In this document: in pieces, positions 41,527-51,553 of the stretch
Layout: every line of letters starts with the position of its first letter
Numbering within the stretch: position 1 is the stretch's first letter
Origin: Trichaptum fuscoviolaceum
Taxonomy: Eukaryota > Basidiomycota > Agaricomycetes > Hymenochaetales > Trichaptaceae
Assembly: GCA_910574455.1 (NCBI GenBank)
Contig: CAJSYZ010000012.1
Coordinates: 1,667,317 to 1,731,316, forward strand
Direction of reading: 5' to 3'
DNA length: 64,000 nucleotides
Position numbers and translations under genes: made by a program
Notes under the pieces: model-generated
The model's input: the letters and a program-made list of their open reading frames with translations, nothing else
Database searches by the model: none
What the model was told of the DNA's origin: nothing

Positions 41527-44191
41527 GTTGCCCCCCCTTAACGGCCGAGCCCCGTCGAGGCCAAGGTCCCGTCTGCGCATGTGCAAAGACAACGGGAGTA
41601 CGGGATTGTGGACCAATGTTGTGATGAGGGAAGATATGTCAGATGTTCCCCAAAATATGACGGAGCTGGTTGTTGTCCAAGAGGAAAGGCCACAGATACC
41701 ATGGAAAGGGTGTGTTTTCTTAGATTGCGCAATTCTGCTATGCGCAAGCAAATCTCCTCCGTGGATAAGAGATATGGGCAAGTCAAAGGAAGAACCAGAG
41801 TGAGCAACAACAGTTGAAAGTGCAGCCCGAATGGGGTGTACAGGCGGCGAGCTATCAAATGTTGCTGCTAACCCGGCTGTCTCGAAGTTATTGCCAGCGA
41901 TCGACGAGTTTTGCGCCGATTCGAGTGACCATTGGGCGATAGGGAAGCCCCCGAGAAGATGAAGACGAAGGTGCCCTTAGTTTTGTGAAGGCTTGAATCA
42001 AGCCCGAGTTATGGGTGATGTTTCCGACAGCAGTGGCACGGTATTGACATGAATGTTGTCCCGAAGATGTTGCCGGCGATCGATGAGTTTTGCGCCGATT
42101 TAGGCGGGAGTTGGGCGATAGGAAAGCCCTGAAGCAGACGCAGATGGGGGTGGTTTTGATTTTGTGAAGGCGCGAATCGATCCCAAGTTATGGGTGATCT
42201 TTTCGGCCAAAAAGGGGGAAGGTGTGGTGGTGACAGTGTGGAACCAACAAGACCGCCGTGAGCTCAAAACTCAGCGGATCGGCGCGATTGTTGCACGCAT
42301 GGAAAGGGTGCGACTGGCAGAAGAGAATGGTGTCTTGCGCGCAGAAATCGGCCCAGTAGTTGCTTCGCAATCGTCGAAGAGAGGCGAAAATGTATGGTGA
42401 GGGTGAGGTCTGGCACTGATAACAGTCTCAAAGCCCCAAATCGTCTCCAACACGTTCGAAACTTCGTGAGGTGTGTGTCCTAGTGTAGAACAACGTGTGT
42501 GCGCAAGGAGATCGGGAACGAATCGATGGATGTTGAGGAATGAGGGTGTGACTCAATGCCAATATGGTGAGCACCAAAAGTGATGTAGAGCAACAAGCAC
42601 TGCACCGATAGCCCTGAAACTTCGCCTAACCAATCTACCCAGTTCCACCAACATATTCTCCAAGTTAGAGCGGAATTCGATCAGTGGAGGTGCGGAAAAG
42701 CGTTCATAAGCGAGGGTTACTTATGGCACTGGGTGCAACTTCATCCAGCAGTGCCATAGTATCGTATGCTTGTTGTCGGTCCAATTGGCAAGCTTCAACG
42801 TTTGTATCTGCAGTTCGCCCAAGGTTGCAGATTGTTTGCTTCAATCGTCCATCAATGTGAGGTGTGCGCGCCGTCAATGGAAAGCGCAGATGCTCTGAAG
42901 GCAATACATGTAGCCGGGCGACGTGGATGAGGGCGAGGTTGGCGGCGCCACTCGTGACCTCCAATTGTTTGCTCCAATCGTCCGTGCGACGTGTCAGGAC
43001 GGCGAGAACGGCGGCAATGAGGCTTGCGCCCGCAGACGCTTTGAAGGCAATACATGACCGTGCCAATCGTGGCTAAAGGCGAAGGAGGCAACCTGTCGCC
43101 GATTGTTTGCTCCAGTCGTCCGTGAGGGCCAGCGGGGATGGCAATACCGCCGTAGGCATCGCTCGAGTCGGCGAACTCCAACCAGGAGACATAGGAGAGC
43201 GGCAACGCGCCAGCGATTGTTTGGTCCAGTCGTCCTCGCGGGGGTTCCAGTAGTGCCGCAGGCATTGCTTGAGTCGGCGAACTTCAACCAGGAGACAATG
43301 GCGAGCTCGAAGAGGAGTCGCAATGCAATCAAGAGGTTGGGGCCTCGCCAACCAGAGTAAGTCGCGAGGATGGTCTTCGGGATGTCAGAGGGAGAAGGTA
43401 GGGTTTACTATCTCCCTCTCTTATCCCGGGTTTTTACCTGTTGGCGAGGCGCGGATGTTGATGGAGTGTGCGCGCAAGGGATTTGGTCGGGAAACCAGAT
43501 GCAAGTAGTCGACTCTGCGTTGACGGATGATTCTGCAACAGACAAGGACAGCTCGCGAAGAGTGGTCCCGTCGTTGCCAATGAATTCAGACAGCCCGGAG
43601 GCTGCTGTTTTCAAAGCGTCTGAGGTGTTGCCTGTACCTCCTTGACGAGAACGCACCACCACCAATTCTCGATCTGAATATCAAGTAGTTCTTCCAGTCC
43701 TCAGAAACCATTCCCAACAGCATCCAGAGACCATCGGGAATGTCTCAAGCAAATTGCGCGGATTGTTGATGCGGAGGACGTGGATTTCAAGGTGAGAGTT
43801 GTCGAAATATGCGGGGTCGTCGTCTTGCGCGTGTTGCGGGGTCGGAAATAATGAGAATTGCGGGGGGGAAAGTTCAGAAGTTTAAAGAGGAGGGGTAAAA
43901 GGAGGTTTTCAGAGGTTTTTGTTCAAGGTTAAAAGGGAGGAAAAGGGAGATCTTGAAATCGGTGGTGGGGGAGTGAGGAGAAAGAGATGGCCGGATTTGG
44001 AATGGGGTGAAAGCGCATATGCGCTACATGAAATGAACTGCGCGCATTCACGCAGGAGCTTCGAGAATTAGAATTAGGGATTAATAGTGAAGATTATTGT
44101 GAAGATAAAGTAAAGAAATAAACCATCTAAAAGGTATGCCTCCCGCAAGGAGTCAGCAATTCGAACTCGCAGTAGGAGGACTCGAATATAC
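41527..44191 (-). other. LARD-G1 internal region, no gene recognised
   Basis: I find no gag, protease, integrase or RT motif on either strand. Open frames are short. The part at about 41740-42740 is the module shared with LARD-G2, hAT-P and the Copia leader. Antisense frames here (for example 42164-42400 with MERVRLAEENGVLRAEIG) are nearly identical in LARD-G2 (54743-54991), but two recent copies cannot show selection. Confidence 0.8.
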
Positions 44192-44974
44192 TGTCAGGCT
44201 TGGACCCGATGCATGCCTTGTGGTGTCTTGTCTATCGTAAACAAATGAGATCATGCCTATCGAGACATGATGTCCTGCGAGATCGAATCTAAGAGCGAAG
44301 CAAGGAGAATAGAGAGGAGAGACGAGTATAACCAGGATCCGGGGCTTCCGGCATCCGACCAAGGTGACCGACGACGAGGGGACTTCGGGGTGCTCCCGCG
44401 CAAGGCTCGAGACGTCCGGGTCAAACACAAAAGATAGTCCAGAGCACTAGACAACAAGCAAGCTAGATTTGGAGACAAGACAAAGACATGGTGGATCTCG
44501 AAAGCCTGGCCACTAGCTAGGCCCAAAGACTTATGATATTCGAGTCAAGGTATCTATGTACAAATGCTATGGGTTTATATAGAGAAAGGACAGAGATACC
44601 GGGATTCCGGAAGCGTGGGAAAATCGGGGATGCGGACAATGCGGTAGGCAATGAGGCCTCACACATGTAAGACTAAGACAGGAATTGGAAAGGAATAACA
44701 AAGGAGTGACAGGACATGTGTAGAACATTGGAAAATCGGAGTAATGAAGGAGGAATGAGGAAAACAGGTGAGGGAACATGAGGGAGACATGAGGAAGAGG
44801 GAAAAGGGACTTCGGGAAAGTCCATAAGGTAAGAACCCGGGATAAATCCCGAAAGGGAGAGATCCCGAAGGGAATGCCCCGGGATATTTCCCGAGGGCAA
44901 GATATCCCGGCGGGATTCAGGGAAATCCCCGGGATGCGCCCCAAAGGGGAAGAGGGATATGTCACGTCGTGACA
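44192..44974 (-). repeat. LARD-G1 5' LTR
   Basis: Same structure as 40744-41526, TATATAAA at 44574-44581. It drives leftward transcription and is back-to-back with the LARD-G2 5' LTR, 176 bp away. Confidence 0.92.
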
Positions 44975-44979
44975 GCGGT

Positions 44980-45150
44980 TCAGCAGGACGCGGTATGCGT
45001 CTGCCTGGATAGTCCATGAGTGGGTTGATGAGAGCGTCACGTCTGGTGAAGTAAGGGCGCGGAGTGAGAGTATGTGGCATTTTAGGCCATGGTATGCTTG
45101 GCTTGGCACGCTTTGGCATAGGAGAGGCAGGAGGAGTGGATTCACGCTTG
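44980..45150 (-). pseudogene. Copia pol piece between the two LARD-G elements
   Basis: Minus-strand codons PRIKRESTPPASPMPKRAKP to RRIPRPAEP, a basic Pro-rich linker after the integrase. 171 nt. In frame with 56405 on one side and 40743 on the other. Confidence 0.88.
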
Positions 45151-45544
45151 TGTCACGACGTGACATATACCTCTTCCCCTTTGGGGCGCATCCCGGGGAT
45201 TTCCCCGAATCCCGCTGGGATATCTTGCCCTCGGGAAATATCCCGGGGCATTCCCTTTGGGATCTCTCCCTTTCGGGATTTATCCCGGGTTCTTACCTTA
45301 TGGACTTTCCCGAAGTCTCTTTCCTCTCATCCTCTTGTCTTTCCTCATGTTCCCCACCTGTTTCCCTCATTCCTCCTTCATTACTCCGATTTACCAATGC
45401 CCCTACACATGTCCTGTCACTCCTTTGTTATTCCTTTCCAATTCCTGTCTTAGTCTTACATGTGTGAGGCCTCATTGCCTACCGCATTGCCCGCATCCCC
45501 GATTTTCCCACGCTTCCGGAATCCCGGTATCTCTGTCCTTTCTC

Positions 45545-45552
45545 TATATAAA
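45545..45552 (+). promoter_or_regulatory. TATA box in LARD-G LTR
   Basis: TATATAAA, also at 56010-56017 and reversed at 41126-41133 and 44574-44581. It is followed by a short region rich in C/T and A, as expected for an LTR R region. Confidence 0.65.
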
Positions 45553-45900
45553 CCCATAGCATTTGTACATAGATACCTGGACTCGAATATCATAAGTCTT
45601 TGGGCCTAGCTAGTGGCCAGGCTTTCGAGATCCACCATGCCTTCGTCTTGTCTGCAAATCTAGCTTGCTTGTTGTCTAGTGCTCTAGACTATCTTTTGTG
45701 TTTGACCCGGACGTCTCGAGCCTTGCGCGGGAGCACCCCGAAGTCCCCTCGTCGTCGGTCACCTTTGTCGGATGCCGGAAGCCCCGGATCCTGGTTATAC
45801 TCGTCTCTCGTCTCTGTTCTCTTTGCTTCGCTCTTAGATTCGATCTCGCAGGACATCATGTCTCGATAGGCATGATCTCATTTGTTTACGATAGACAAGA

Positions 45901-45908
45901 CACCACAA
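45901..45908 (+). repeat. 8-bp target-site duplication of hAT-P
   Basis: CACCACAA is repeated at 48152-48159. The uninterrupted LTR at 56366-56373 has it once. Confidence 0.94.
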
Positions 45909-46188
45909 TAGAGCATGACACGGGTGCGTGTCACCCGTAGGTACCTGTAGGTACCTGCAGCAAAAACCTGCGGCTCCGGGTGCACCCGCATGCAGGTACC
46001 TGTTTCCCACGCTTACCTGCGGATCCAGGTATGACTTTTTTTAACTCAGGTACCTGTGCAGGTACCTGCAGGTACCTGCAGTGGCCGTAGGCCGCAGACT
46101 TGAGGAACGGGAACAAAGATAACGGGTCGGGTTAGTTGCGTGACCGGAGTAGCCGGTTCACACGCGATAATAACTTGTGTTAGTCGCG

Positions 46189-46500
46189 TCATGTAGACCG
46201 TGAGAAAATTAACTTACCTTTCCCCAACCACGACGTGCGAGAGCGTGAACGGGAACGAGTCTGACGTCTGCGCTGTTGCACGTGCTTTAGGACTCGTTTC
46301 TTCTGGCGAACTAGTTTGTTTCTTGTCCTCGGGCTTCGACTACGACGGCGCGCGACATTCTTACGGGCGCGCAAGACTTTTACGGACGTGCAAGAGTCCA
46401 GTTTGTTTCTTGTCTTCGGACTTCTCGCGAGCGACGATTGCGTTGCGCACGCAGAAGACATACTACGGACGGTTGACTGGAGTCCGCGCATAGGCGCGTG
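46189..46500 (-). other. Possible second captured exon, basic and Arg/Ser-rich
   Basis: On the minus strand a frame of about 100 codons encodes Arg/Ser/Lys-rich sequence with RSRSRSR and is closely followed by GGTAAGT (46211-46217 region), a good splice donor. This could be a captured exon from another gene. The evidence is composition plus one splice-like site only. Confidence 0.25.
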
Positions 46501-46579
46501 CTACTGGTCGACTTAGTTCTTTCGACGGAACGACGACCACGGGCCTCGACGGCCATCGATTACCTCCGACGCGCGCGCG

Positions 46580-47230
46580 GACTATGCGCAGACTCTCGAC
46601 TCCCTCCCTCTGGACCTCTCCCGCTTTGCCGACCTCCGCGAGCTCGACGCCGTGCTCACGTCGACCGTTACCTCTCTAACCTCAAAATCTACAAACTGAT
46701 TGAGCTCATTGAGACCCGCTCAGCTTCGACCGAGGAGAGACTGTGGCTGCTTGGAGAGATTGCGGATGAGGCGCAGAAGGTGCGCCCAGGAGCGGAGGAC
46801 AAGATACGTATCGAGATGACGGGCTGCAGACGAGCTTCGCGGGCAATCATCATACCTCAACGACCCCGTCACCACCCTTCCCGAATTCCAGCCCCATCTG
46901 CTCGTCAAAAAGACGACGTACCCACATGTGAGCGCGAAGGCGTACTTGATGCCGACAAACTATGAGACAGGACGAAGGCGGCGTGCACAATATAACAACG
47001 CCAGCGCCGGAGGATGGAGGAAGGTTTGGACTACGCAGGAGGAAAATCTCCGAGAAAGGAGAAGACGGGTGACGGCGGTCAACAGCGACCACGGGGTGGC
47101 CCTCGTCCAAAGAAGTACGTTCGCTGGCCCGTTGTAATTTTACACATCGACTCACAATATCTTCAGAACTGACCGGTTACCATCGCCGTCCGACTCTCTG
47201 CGCTCCATGCAGTCTCCTATCAGCGCGCAT
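46580..47230 (+). pseudogene. Captured fragment of an ING-family chromatin reader gene
   Basis: Three consecutive frames together read as the N-terminal ING domain and the following linker: DYAQTLDSLPLDLSRFADL and RELDAVLTSTV, then KIYKLIELIETRSASTEERL, WLLGEIADEAQKVRPGAEDK, then LPEFQPHLLVKKTTYPHVSA and KAYLMPTNYETGRRRRAQ. ING proteins bind histone-modifying complexes and read H3K4me3 through a C-terminal PHD finger, which is absent here. At least two frameshifts (near 46690 and 46815) show it is not functional. Recognition is from family knowledge, without a database search. Confidence 0.72.
47115..47166 (+). other. Retained spliceosomal intron in the captured fragment
   Basis: GTACGT at 47115-47120, a CTCAC branch-like site near 47151-47155 and CAG at 47164-47166 give a 52-nt intron of normal fungal size. 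Its retention means that the fragment was captured from DNA, not from spliced RNA. Confidence 0.55.
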
Positions 47231-48159
47231 GTGCAAGACGGTCCCATCCCGGCATCACCACCACTACACTTTCCCCTTTCGGCCGAAAACATTGCCCATA
47301 ACTCGGGCTTGATTCAAGCCTTCACAAAACCAAGAACACCTTCGTCTTCGTCTCCTGAGGGCTTTCCTATCGTCCAGCTTTCATTCAATTCGGCGCAAAA
47401 CTCATCAATCGCCAGCACCATCTTTGGGACAGCCAGGGTAGCAGCAACAGATGATAGCTCGCCGCCTGCACACCCCATTTGGGCTGCACTTTCATCTGCT
47501 GCTTGCTCACCCTGGTGATTCCTGGGGCTTGCTCACACAAAGAAGCACTTGTCCAGGGAGGGTCCCCATGCCCAAGACCTGTAATATCTCACACACGTCG
47601 AACTCACCCCAGGGGATCCGTGTAAGTGAGCCTTCATCCACATGAAGGCTCATTGAGTTTGACGGCTCTCACTGTGTCTTATCCTTTACTGGACTTGGTT
47701 GGGTGTATGGTGGTTTAGACTGCTTGACTTTGCGCGAAAGCACAAAGCCAGGCAGTTATACCGTTAGCTCAACAGCTGACTTCTATGCTGTGGCACAAGG
47801 AGTCCCTGTGGGTCGGGTGCGGCTGAGGCCATCACCCGGGCTGTTGAGCTTGTTGTTTCATTCATGAGCTACATCTCCACGTCTGAGGACAGGAGTAACC
47901 CGTAAGGGCAAGTCAAGGCTGAGGCCATCGACTGGGCTATTGAGTGAACAATATTGCACAGTATCCTCATGGCCTACTGCAAATACCTGCGGGTGCTAAC
48001 AGGTACCTGCAATACCTGCAGGTAACGGGTGCGGGTGCACCTGGATCCGTTTCCCACGGATCCAGGTCGGATCCAGGTATTGATTTTTTTTGCACAGGTA
48101 CCTGCACTTGCGGATCACGGGTACCTACGGGTGCACCCGTGTCATGCTCTACACCACAA

Positions 48160-48185
48160 GGCATGCATCGGGTCCAAGCCTGACA
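48160..48185 (+). repeat. LARD-G2 5' LTR, last 26 bp
   Basis: GGCATGCATCGGGTCCAAGC then CTGACA completes the 5' LTR after hAT-P. Confidence 0.92.
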
Positions 48186-48975
48186 GTATATTCGAGTCCT
48201 CCTACTGCGAGTTCGAATTGCTGACTCCCCGCGGGGAGCATACCTTCTAGATGGTTATTTTCTTTACTTTATCTTTCTATTAATCATCCATTTTACTTCA
48301 AATTCTAATATTCAAGTTCCTGCGTGAATGCGCGCAGTTCATTAAATGTAGCGCATATGCGCTTTCACCCACCCAAATCCGGCCATCACTTTCTCCTCAT
48401 CCCCCCACCATCGATTTCGAGATCACCCCCTTCCTCCCTTTTAACCCCCAACAAAAACTTCTGAAAACCTCCTTTCATTCTTACTCTTGAAATTTCTCTA
48501 CTTTTTCCCCCGCGATTCTCGATATTTCCCGCCCCACAACATTTGCAAGGCGTCGACCTTTAACGACTCTCACCTCAAGATCCATGTCCTCCGCATCAAC
48601 AATCCACGCGATTCATCTGAGTCATTCCGACTGGATGCCGGTTACTTCTGGGAATGGTTTCTGAGGATTGGAAGAACTACTTGATACCCAGGTCAAGAAT
48701 TGGCAATGTTGCATTCTCGTCGAGGTCAGACGCATTGGAATCAACAGCCTCCGGGCTGTATGTGACCTTTGGCAATGACAGGACCGCTCTTCGCGAGTCG
48801 TCCTTGTCTGTCGCAGAATCATCTGTCAACGCAGAGTCGATTGCCCACCTCTGGTTTTCCGACCTGCGTGCTTGCGCACGCATCCCATCAACATCTGCGC
48901 CTTCGCCACTTCTTGAAGGCCCCGGATAAGAGGGGAGATAGTAAACCCCTATCTCTCACACTTGACATCCCGAAG
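48186..48975 (+). other. LARD-G2 internal region, 5' part, no gene recognised
   Basis: Collinear and inverted relative to 44191-43370 of LARD-G1. The bases after the LTR (GTATATTCGAGTCCTCCTAC) do not contain the usual TGG of a tRNA-primed site, so I cannot name the primer. Short frames such as 48654-48929 are not conserved in LARD-G1. Confidence 0.8.
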
Positions 48976-49967
48976 TGTCGGGATCCCCCAGGACCCCAAC
49001 ATGTCTAAGGCAAACCCGAACAGAACCCGGTATACTAAACCCGAAATCGCGACCTTGGCTAGATCCCGAAAGGATCCCCCGCTCTCTGATCCCAGAAGAA
49101 CCTCTGCTTCGCCATGCATTCTCCTGCTAAGAGTTCCGCCCCGCTACGACCTCCTCGCCCCTGCTTGTCCTCGCCCACGTCTCCTCGTCAGTCCCCCGCC
49201 TCGTCCCCGCGTCTCGATCCATCCCTAGCCCGCCTCGTCGTTCCCCCGACTCTAGGATGATCCCCCGCTTGCTCCCCGCTCCCGTCATGCTCTGTTCCCC
49301 GCTCCAGTGAACCCCGTACCTCGCCATAGTCCCGAAGTCACTCACCATAGCCACAGCCATAGCCATAGCCTGCCACAGCCATAGCCATAGCCATAGCTAT
49401 CCCAGACCTCGTAGGTTCTCGACTATGCCCGGATACCAGATCCCGGCCTCGCGTCCACAGTCATGAAGTGCAGTTAGGAGATTGATCCACTGCGTCCAAA
49501 GCCGACCTCTGTCTGGCCTTGAGTAAGCCAACACGACAGCGGTCAAGGATTGCTGTCCCGCAATCCTGCCCGGTCACGAACCCTGCCCTGCGCTCGTCCT
49601 GCCATGGTGCCCTAGCTAACCCCTTCGACATCCTGTGCCTCTCGACCTGCCCTTGTTCGTCCACAGCCTGCCCCGCCAAGAATCCCGCCTCGCCGCGAAC
49701 GCTGTCAAGCGTCCTCTCTGACAATCCCGCAACCCACGCTCGTTCCCGGTTGGAGTCCTGTCAAGACTCCCCCACTCGTCCAGATTGGAATCCCGCTCCT
49801 TTCCCCCGCACGATCCCAGTCGAAAACCCGCTCGTTTCCCGCCTCGCGTCCCGTCTCGAATCCCTGCGCAAATCCCCCGCAGGATTCCCGCCTTCTATCC
49901 CGCCGCGACTCCCATCGCAACCCCAGCTAAGTTCCCGCTCTGATTCCCGAAAGATTCCCGCTACGAT

Positions 49968-50092
49968 TCCCGGTCGAAACCCGAACTCGATTCCCGGTCG
50001 AAACCCGAACTCGATTCCCAGTCGAAACCCGAACTCGATTCCCGGTCGAAACCCGAACTCGATTCCCGGTCGAAACCCGAACCAGATTCCCT
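49968..50092 (+). repeat. 24-bp minisatellite in LTR-S
   Basis: About five units of CGGTCGAAACCCGAACTCGA plus TTCC, with A/G variation at one position. The inverted copy (52875-52975) and the third copy (63397-63460) carry fewer units, so the array length varies between copies. Confidence 0.85.
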
Positions 50093-51057
50093 GCATGATC
50101 CCGTCGCGAATCGCGCGAGTGTCCCGTCGTCCAAGGGAAACCCCTTAGCTTCCCCGCTCCTCGATGCTAACCTCGTCTTGAGATAGCCCCAGGTGATTGG
50201 CCTGGCCACGCACGTGCCAGCCAACTAGTCTCGTTAGTAGCGTCCTGTCCCGGCCCGTAGACCACATTCCCGCCACCCCGTGTGCGGGATTGATCTCATT
50301 GTCCGCAAGGACTCGAACCCCGTCCTTAGTCGCCCTGCCCCGCGCGCGCCTCGCGATTAGGCTTTGTTACGACATCGAAGCACCAGCTTCTTCGAAGTTG
50401 GTCCCTGTCGATCTCCCGCGACCCTGATCCACGCCAGAAGTTGCCTGCAACTTATCCCGAGACGATGTATGCATTACATCCGCCCCCCACGCTCGTTACC
50501 CCGCTGCCTGTGCGCCAGCTTGATACCTCGCGCACAATTACATTCCTTTAGTTCTCTTTGTTTCACTTGACCATGCTTCACGCTCGTTCCCTTAGATCTT
50601 GCCCAGATGTTCCCCGCCCCGAATCCCGAATCCCGGATTCACGTCACTGTATGCGCGGCCTTCGCCCGCAAGATTGTGTAACTAGTTAGTTGCGCGTTTG
50701 TGCATGCCCGTTCCCTGTAGATTCTGCCCAGTAGATAAATACCTGTCGCCACCGTAAGGAGCACTCACTTTTGTCCTCTTGTCGAGTGCTTCCTTAGGTG
50801 TGTTTCTGTCTTGTCTCTAGTGTAGTTTTACAATGCTGACTTGTCGAGTGCTTCCTTAGGGAACCTCCTCCTGATACAGAAGTGTTGCCTTGAGATCCCG
50901 GTTATCCTGAGCTCTCTGCTCCCGTCCTGAGCACGCCTGCTCTCTGGCTCTCTTGTCTCTGTCTTGTCCCGGATCCCGCTCTGCGAATCCCGCTCTGAGT
51001 CCTGCCCAGAATCCCGCTCTGAGATTCCCGCCAAAGTCCCGAACGATTCCCGCTCTG

Positions 51058-51125
51058 CAATCCCTGCACGAATCCAGATTCCCGCACGAATCCAGATTCC
51101 CGCGCGAATCCAGATTCCCGCCAGA
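51058..51125 (+). repeat. 18-bp minisatellite in LTR-S
   Basis: About three to four units of CACGAATCCAGATTCCCG. The inverted copy at 51822-51900 has one more unit. Confidence 0.85.
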
Positions 51126-51391
51126 ATCCCGCTTGGCATTTCCCCGCGTCGCGACTCTGTCTCCCCGCGCCTCGACTCTGCCTTCCCCGCCTCGACTCTG
51201 ACTCCGTCCCGTCCTCGCCTTGAGCCCCCTTGCGTCTCGCCCCCGTAGCCCCGCTCCCCGCGCGACTCCGTTGGCGTTGTAGCGTCCTTAACGGTTCCCC
51301 TTCGCCCTCTCCGCTGCCGCGCGCTCTCCCAGGCCTTGCCCCGGAAGCCGCTAACGCGCCCCGGCCCCCAGGTTCCCCCCAGGTCGTAACA

Positions 51392-51553
51392 CGAAGATCA
51401 TTCTCGCAACTTACTCTGGTTGCCGCCGTCTCCTGGCTGAAGTTCGCCGACTCGAGCAATGCCTGCGGCGGTATTGCCATCCCTGCTGGCCCGCACGGAC
51501 GACTGGAGCAAACAATCGGTGACGGGTTGCCTCCTTCGCCTTTAGCCACGATT
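51392..51553 (+). other. LARD-G2 internal spacer between the two solo LTRs
   Basis: 162 bp, including one TSD copy of each solo LTR. It matches LARD-G1 at about 43065-43370 in reverse orientation, with part of the LARD-G1 interval missing. It forms the loop of the long inverted repeat. Confidence 0.85.

Larger units (their letters stand above)
40744..44974 (-). mobile_element. LARD-G1: non-coding LTR retrotransposon
   Basis: Two 783-bp LTRs (40744-41526, 44192-44974) are nearly identical (one clear difference, 41112 A against 44561 C in TATGTAMAAATG). Flanks are the 5-bp TSD GCGGT (40739-40743 and 44975-44979). The 2665-bp internal region has no recognisable gag or pol, so mobility must depend on a helper element. 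A polypurine-like run with many G lies before the 3' LTR (41527-41540 region). The 5' LTR is the right one. The internal region contains a roughly 180-bp tandem duplication (about 41880-42060 and 42061-42240). Confidence 0.93.
45151..45908 (+). repeat. LARD-G2 5' LTR, main part
   Basis: Starts TGTCACGACGTGACA, TATATAAA at 45545-45552. Interrupted after 758 bp by hAT-P. The last 26 bp are at 48160-48185. The promoter is intact, but transcripts would start upstream of and run through hAT-P. Confidence 0.92.
45909..48151 (+). mobile_element. hAT-P: 2.2-kb Pack-type hAT carrying gene fragments
   Basis: Termini TAGAGCATGACACGGGTGC and its exact reverse complement (19 bp) with an 8-bp TSD CACCACAA define a hAT element. 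Subterminal zones (45940-46085, 47980-48130) are packed with GGTACCTG/CAGGTACC words. There is no transposase. Inside are an ING-like gene fragment (46580-47230) and a piece of the module shared with LARD-G and the Copia leader (47255-47700). Carrying unrelated genic DNA between transposon ends is the hallmark of Pack-type elements. The remainder (46120-46580, 47700-47980) is unassigned. Confidence 0.9.
48976..51391 (+). mobile_element. Solo LTR-S (+), 2416 bp
   Basis: Starts TGTCGGGATCCCCC, ends GGTCGTAACA, and is flanked by the 5-bp TSD CGAAG (48971-48975, 51392-51396). TG..CA ends plus 5-bp TSD without internal genes identify a solo LTR of an LTR retrotransposon not otherwise present. The length is very large for a fungal LTR. 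It contains a CCATAG hexamer array (about 49339-49400), a 24-bp minisatellite (49968-50092) and an 18-bp one (51058-51125). Frames with RESGF or NSIPGRNP peptides come from these repeats and are not genes. Confidence 0.9.

Noticed and set aside
42164..42400. A protein gene in LARD-G (MERVRLAEENGVLRAEIG coiled-coil-like frame)
   Set aside because: It is antisense to the element, and near-identity of two young copies says nothing about selection. A third, older copy at 59140-59350 has several amino-acid changes and an earlier stop.
48186..48240. tRNA-like or tRNA primer sequence after the LARD-G 5' LTR (GAGTTCGAATTGC)
   Set aside because: The B-box resemblance is short, there is no A-box or cloverleaf, and the expected TGG of a primer site is absent.
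49968..50092. Possible CRISPR-like array of regularly spaced repeats
   Set aside because: Units are contiguous 24-bp tandem repeats without unique spacers, inside a eukaryotic LTR.
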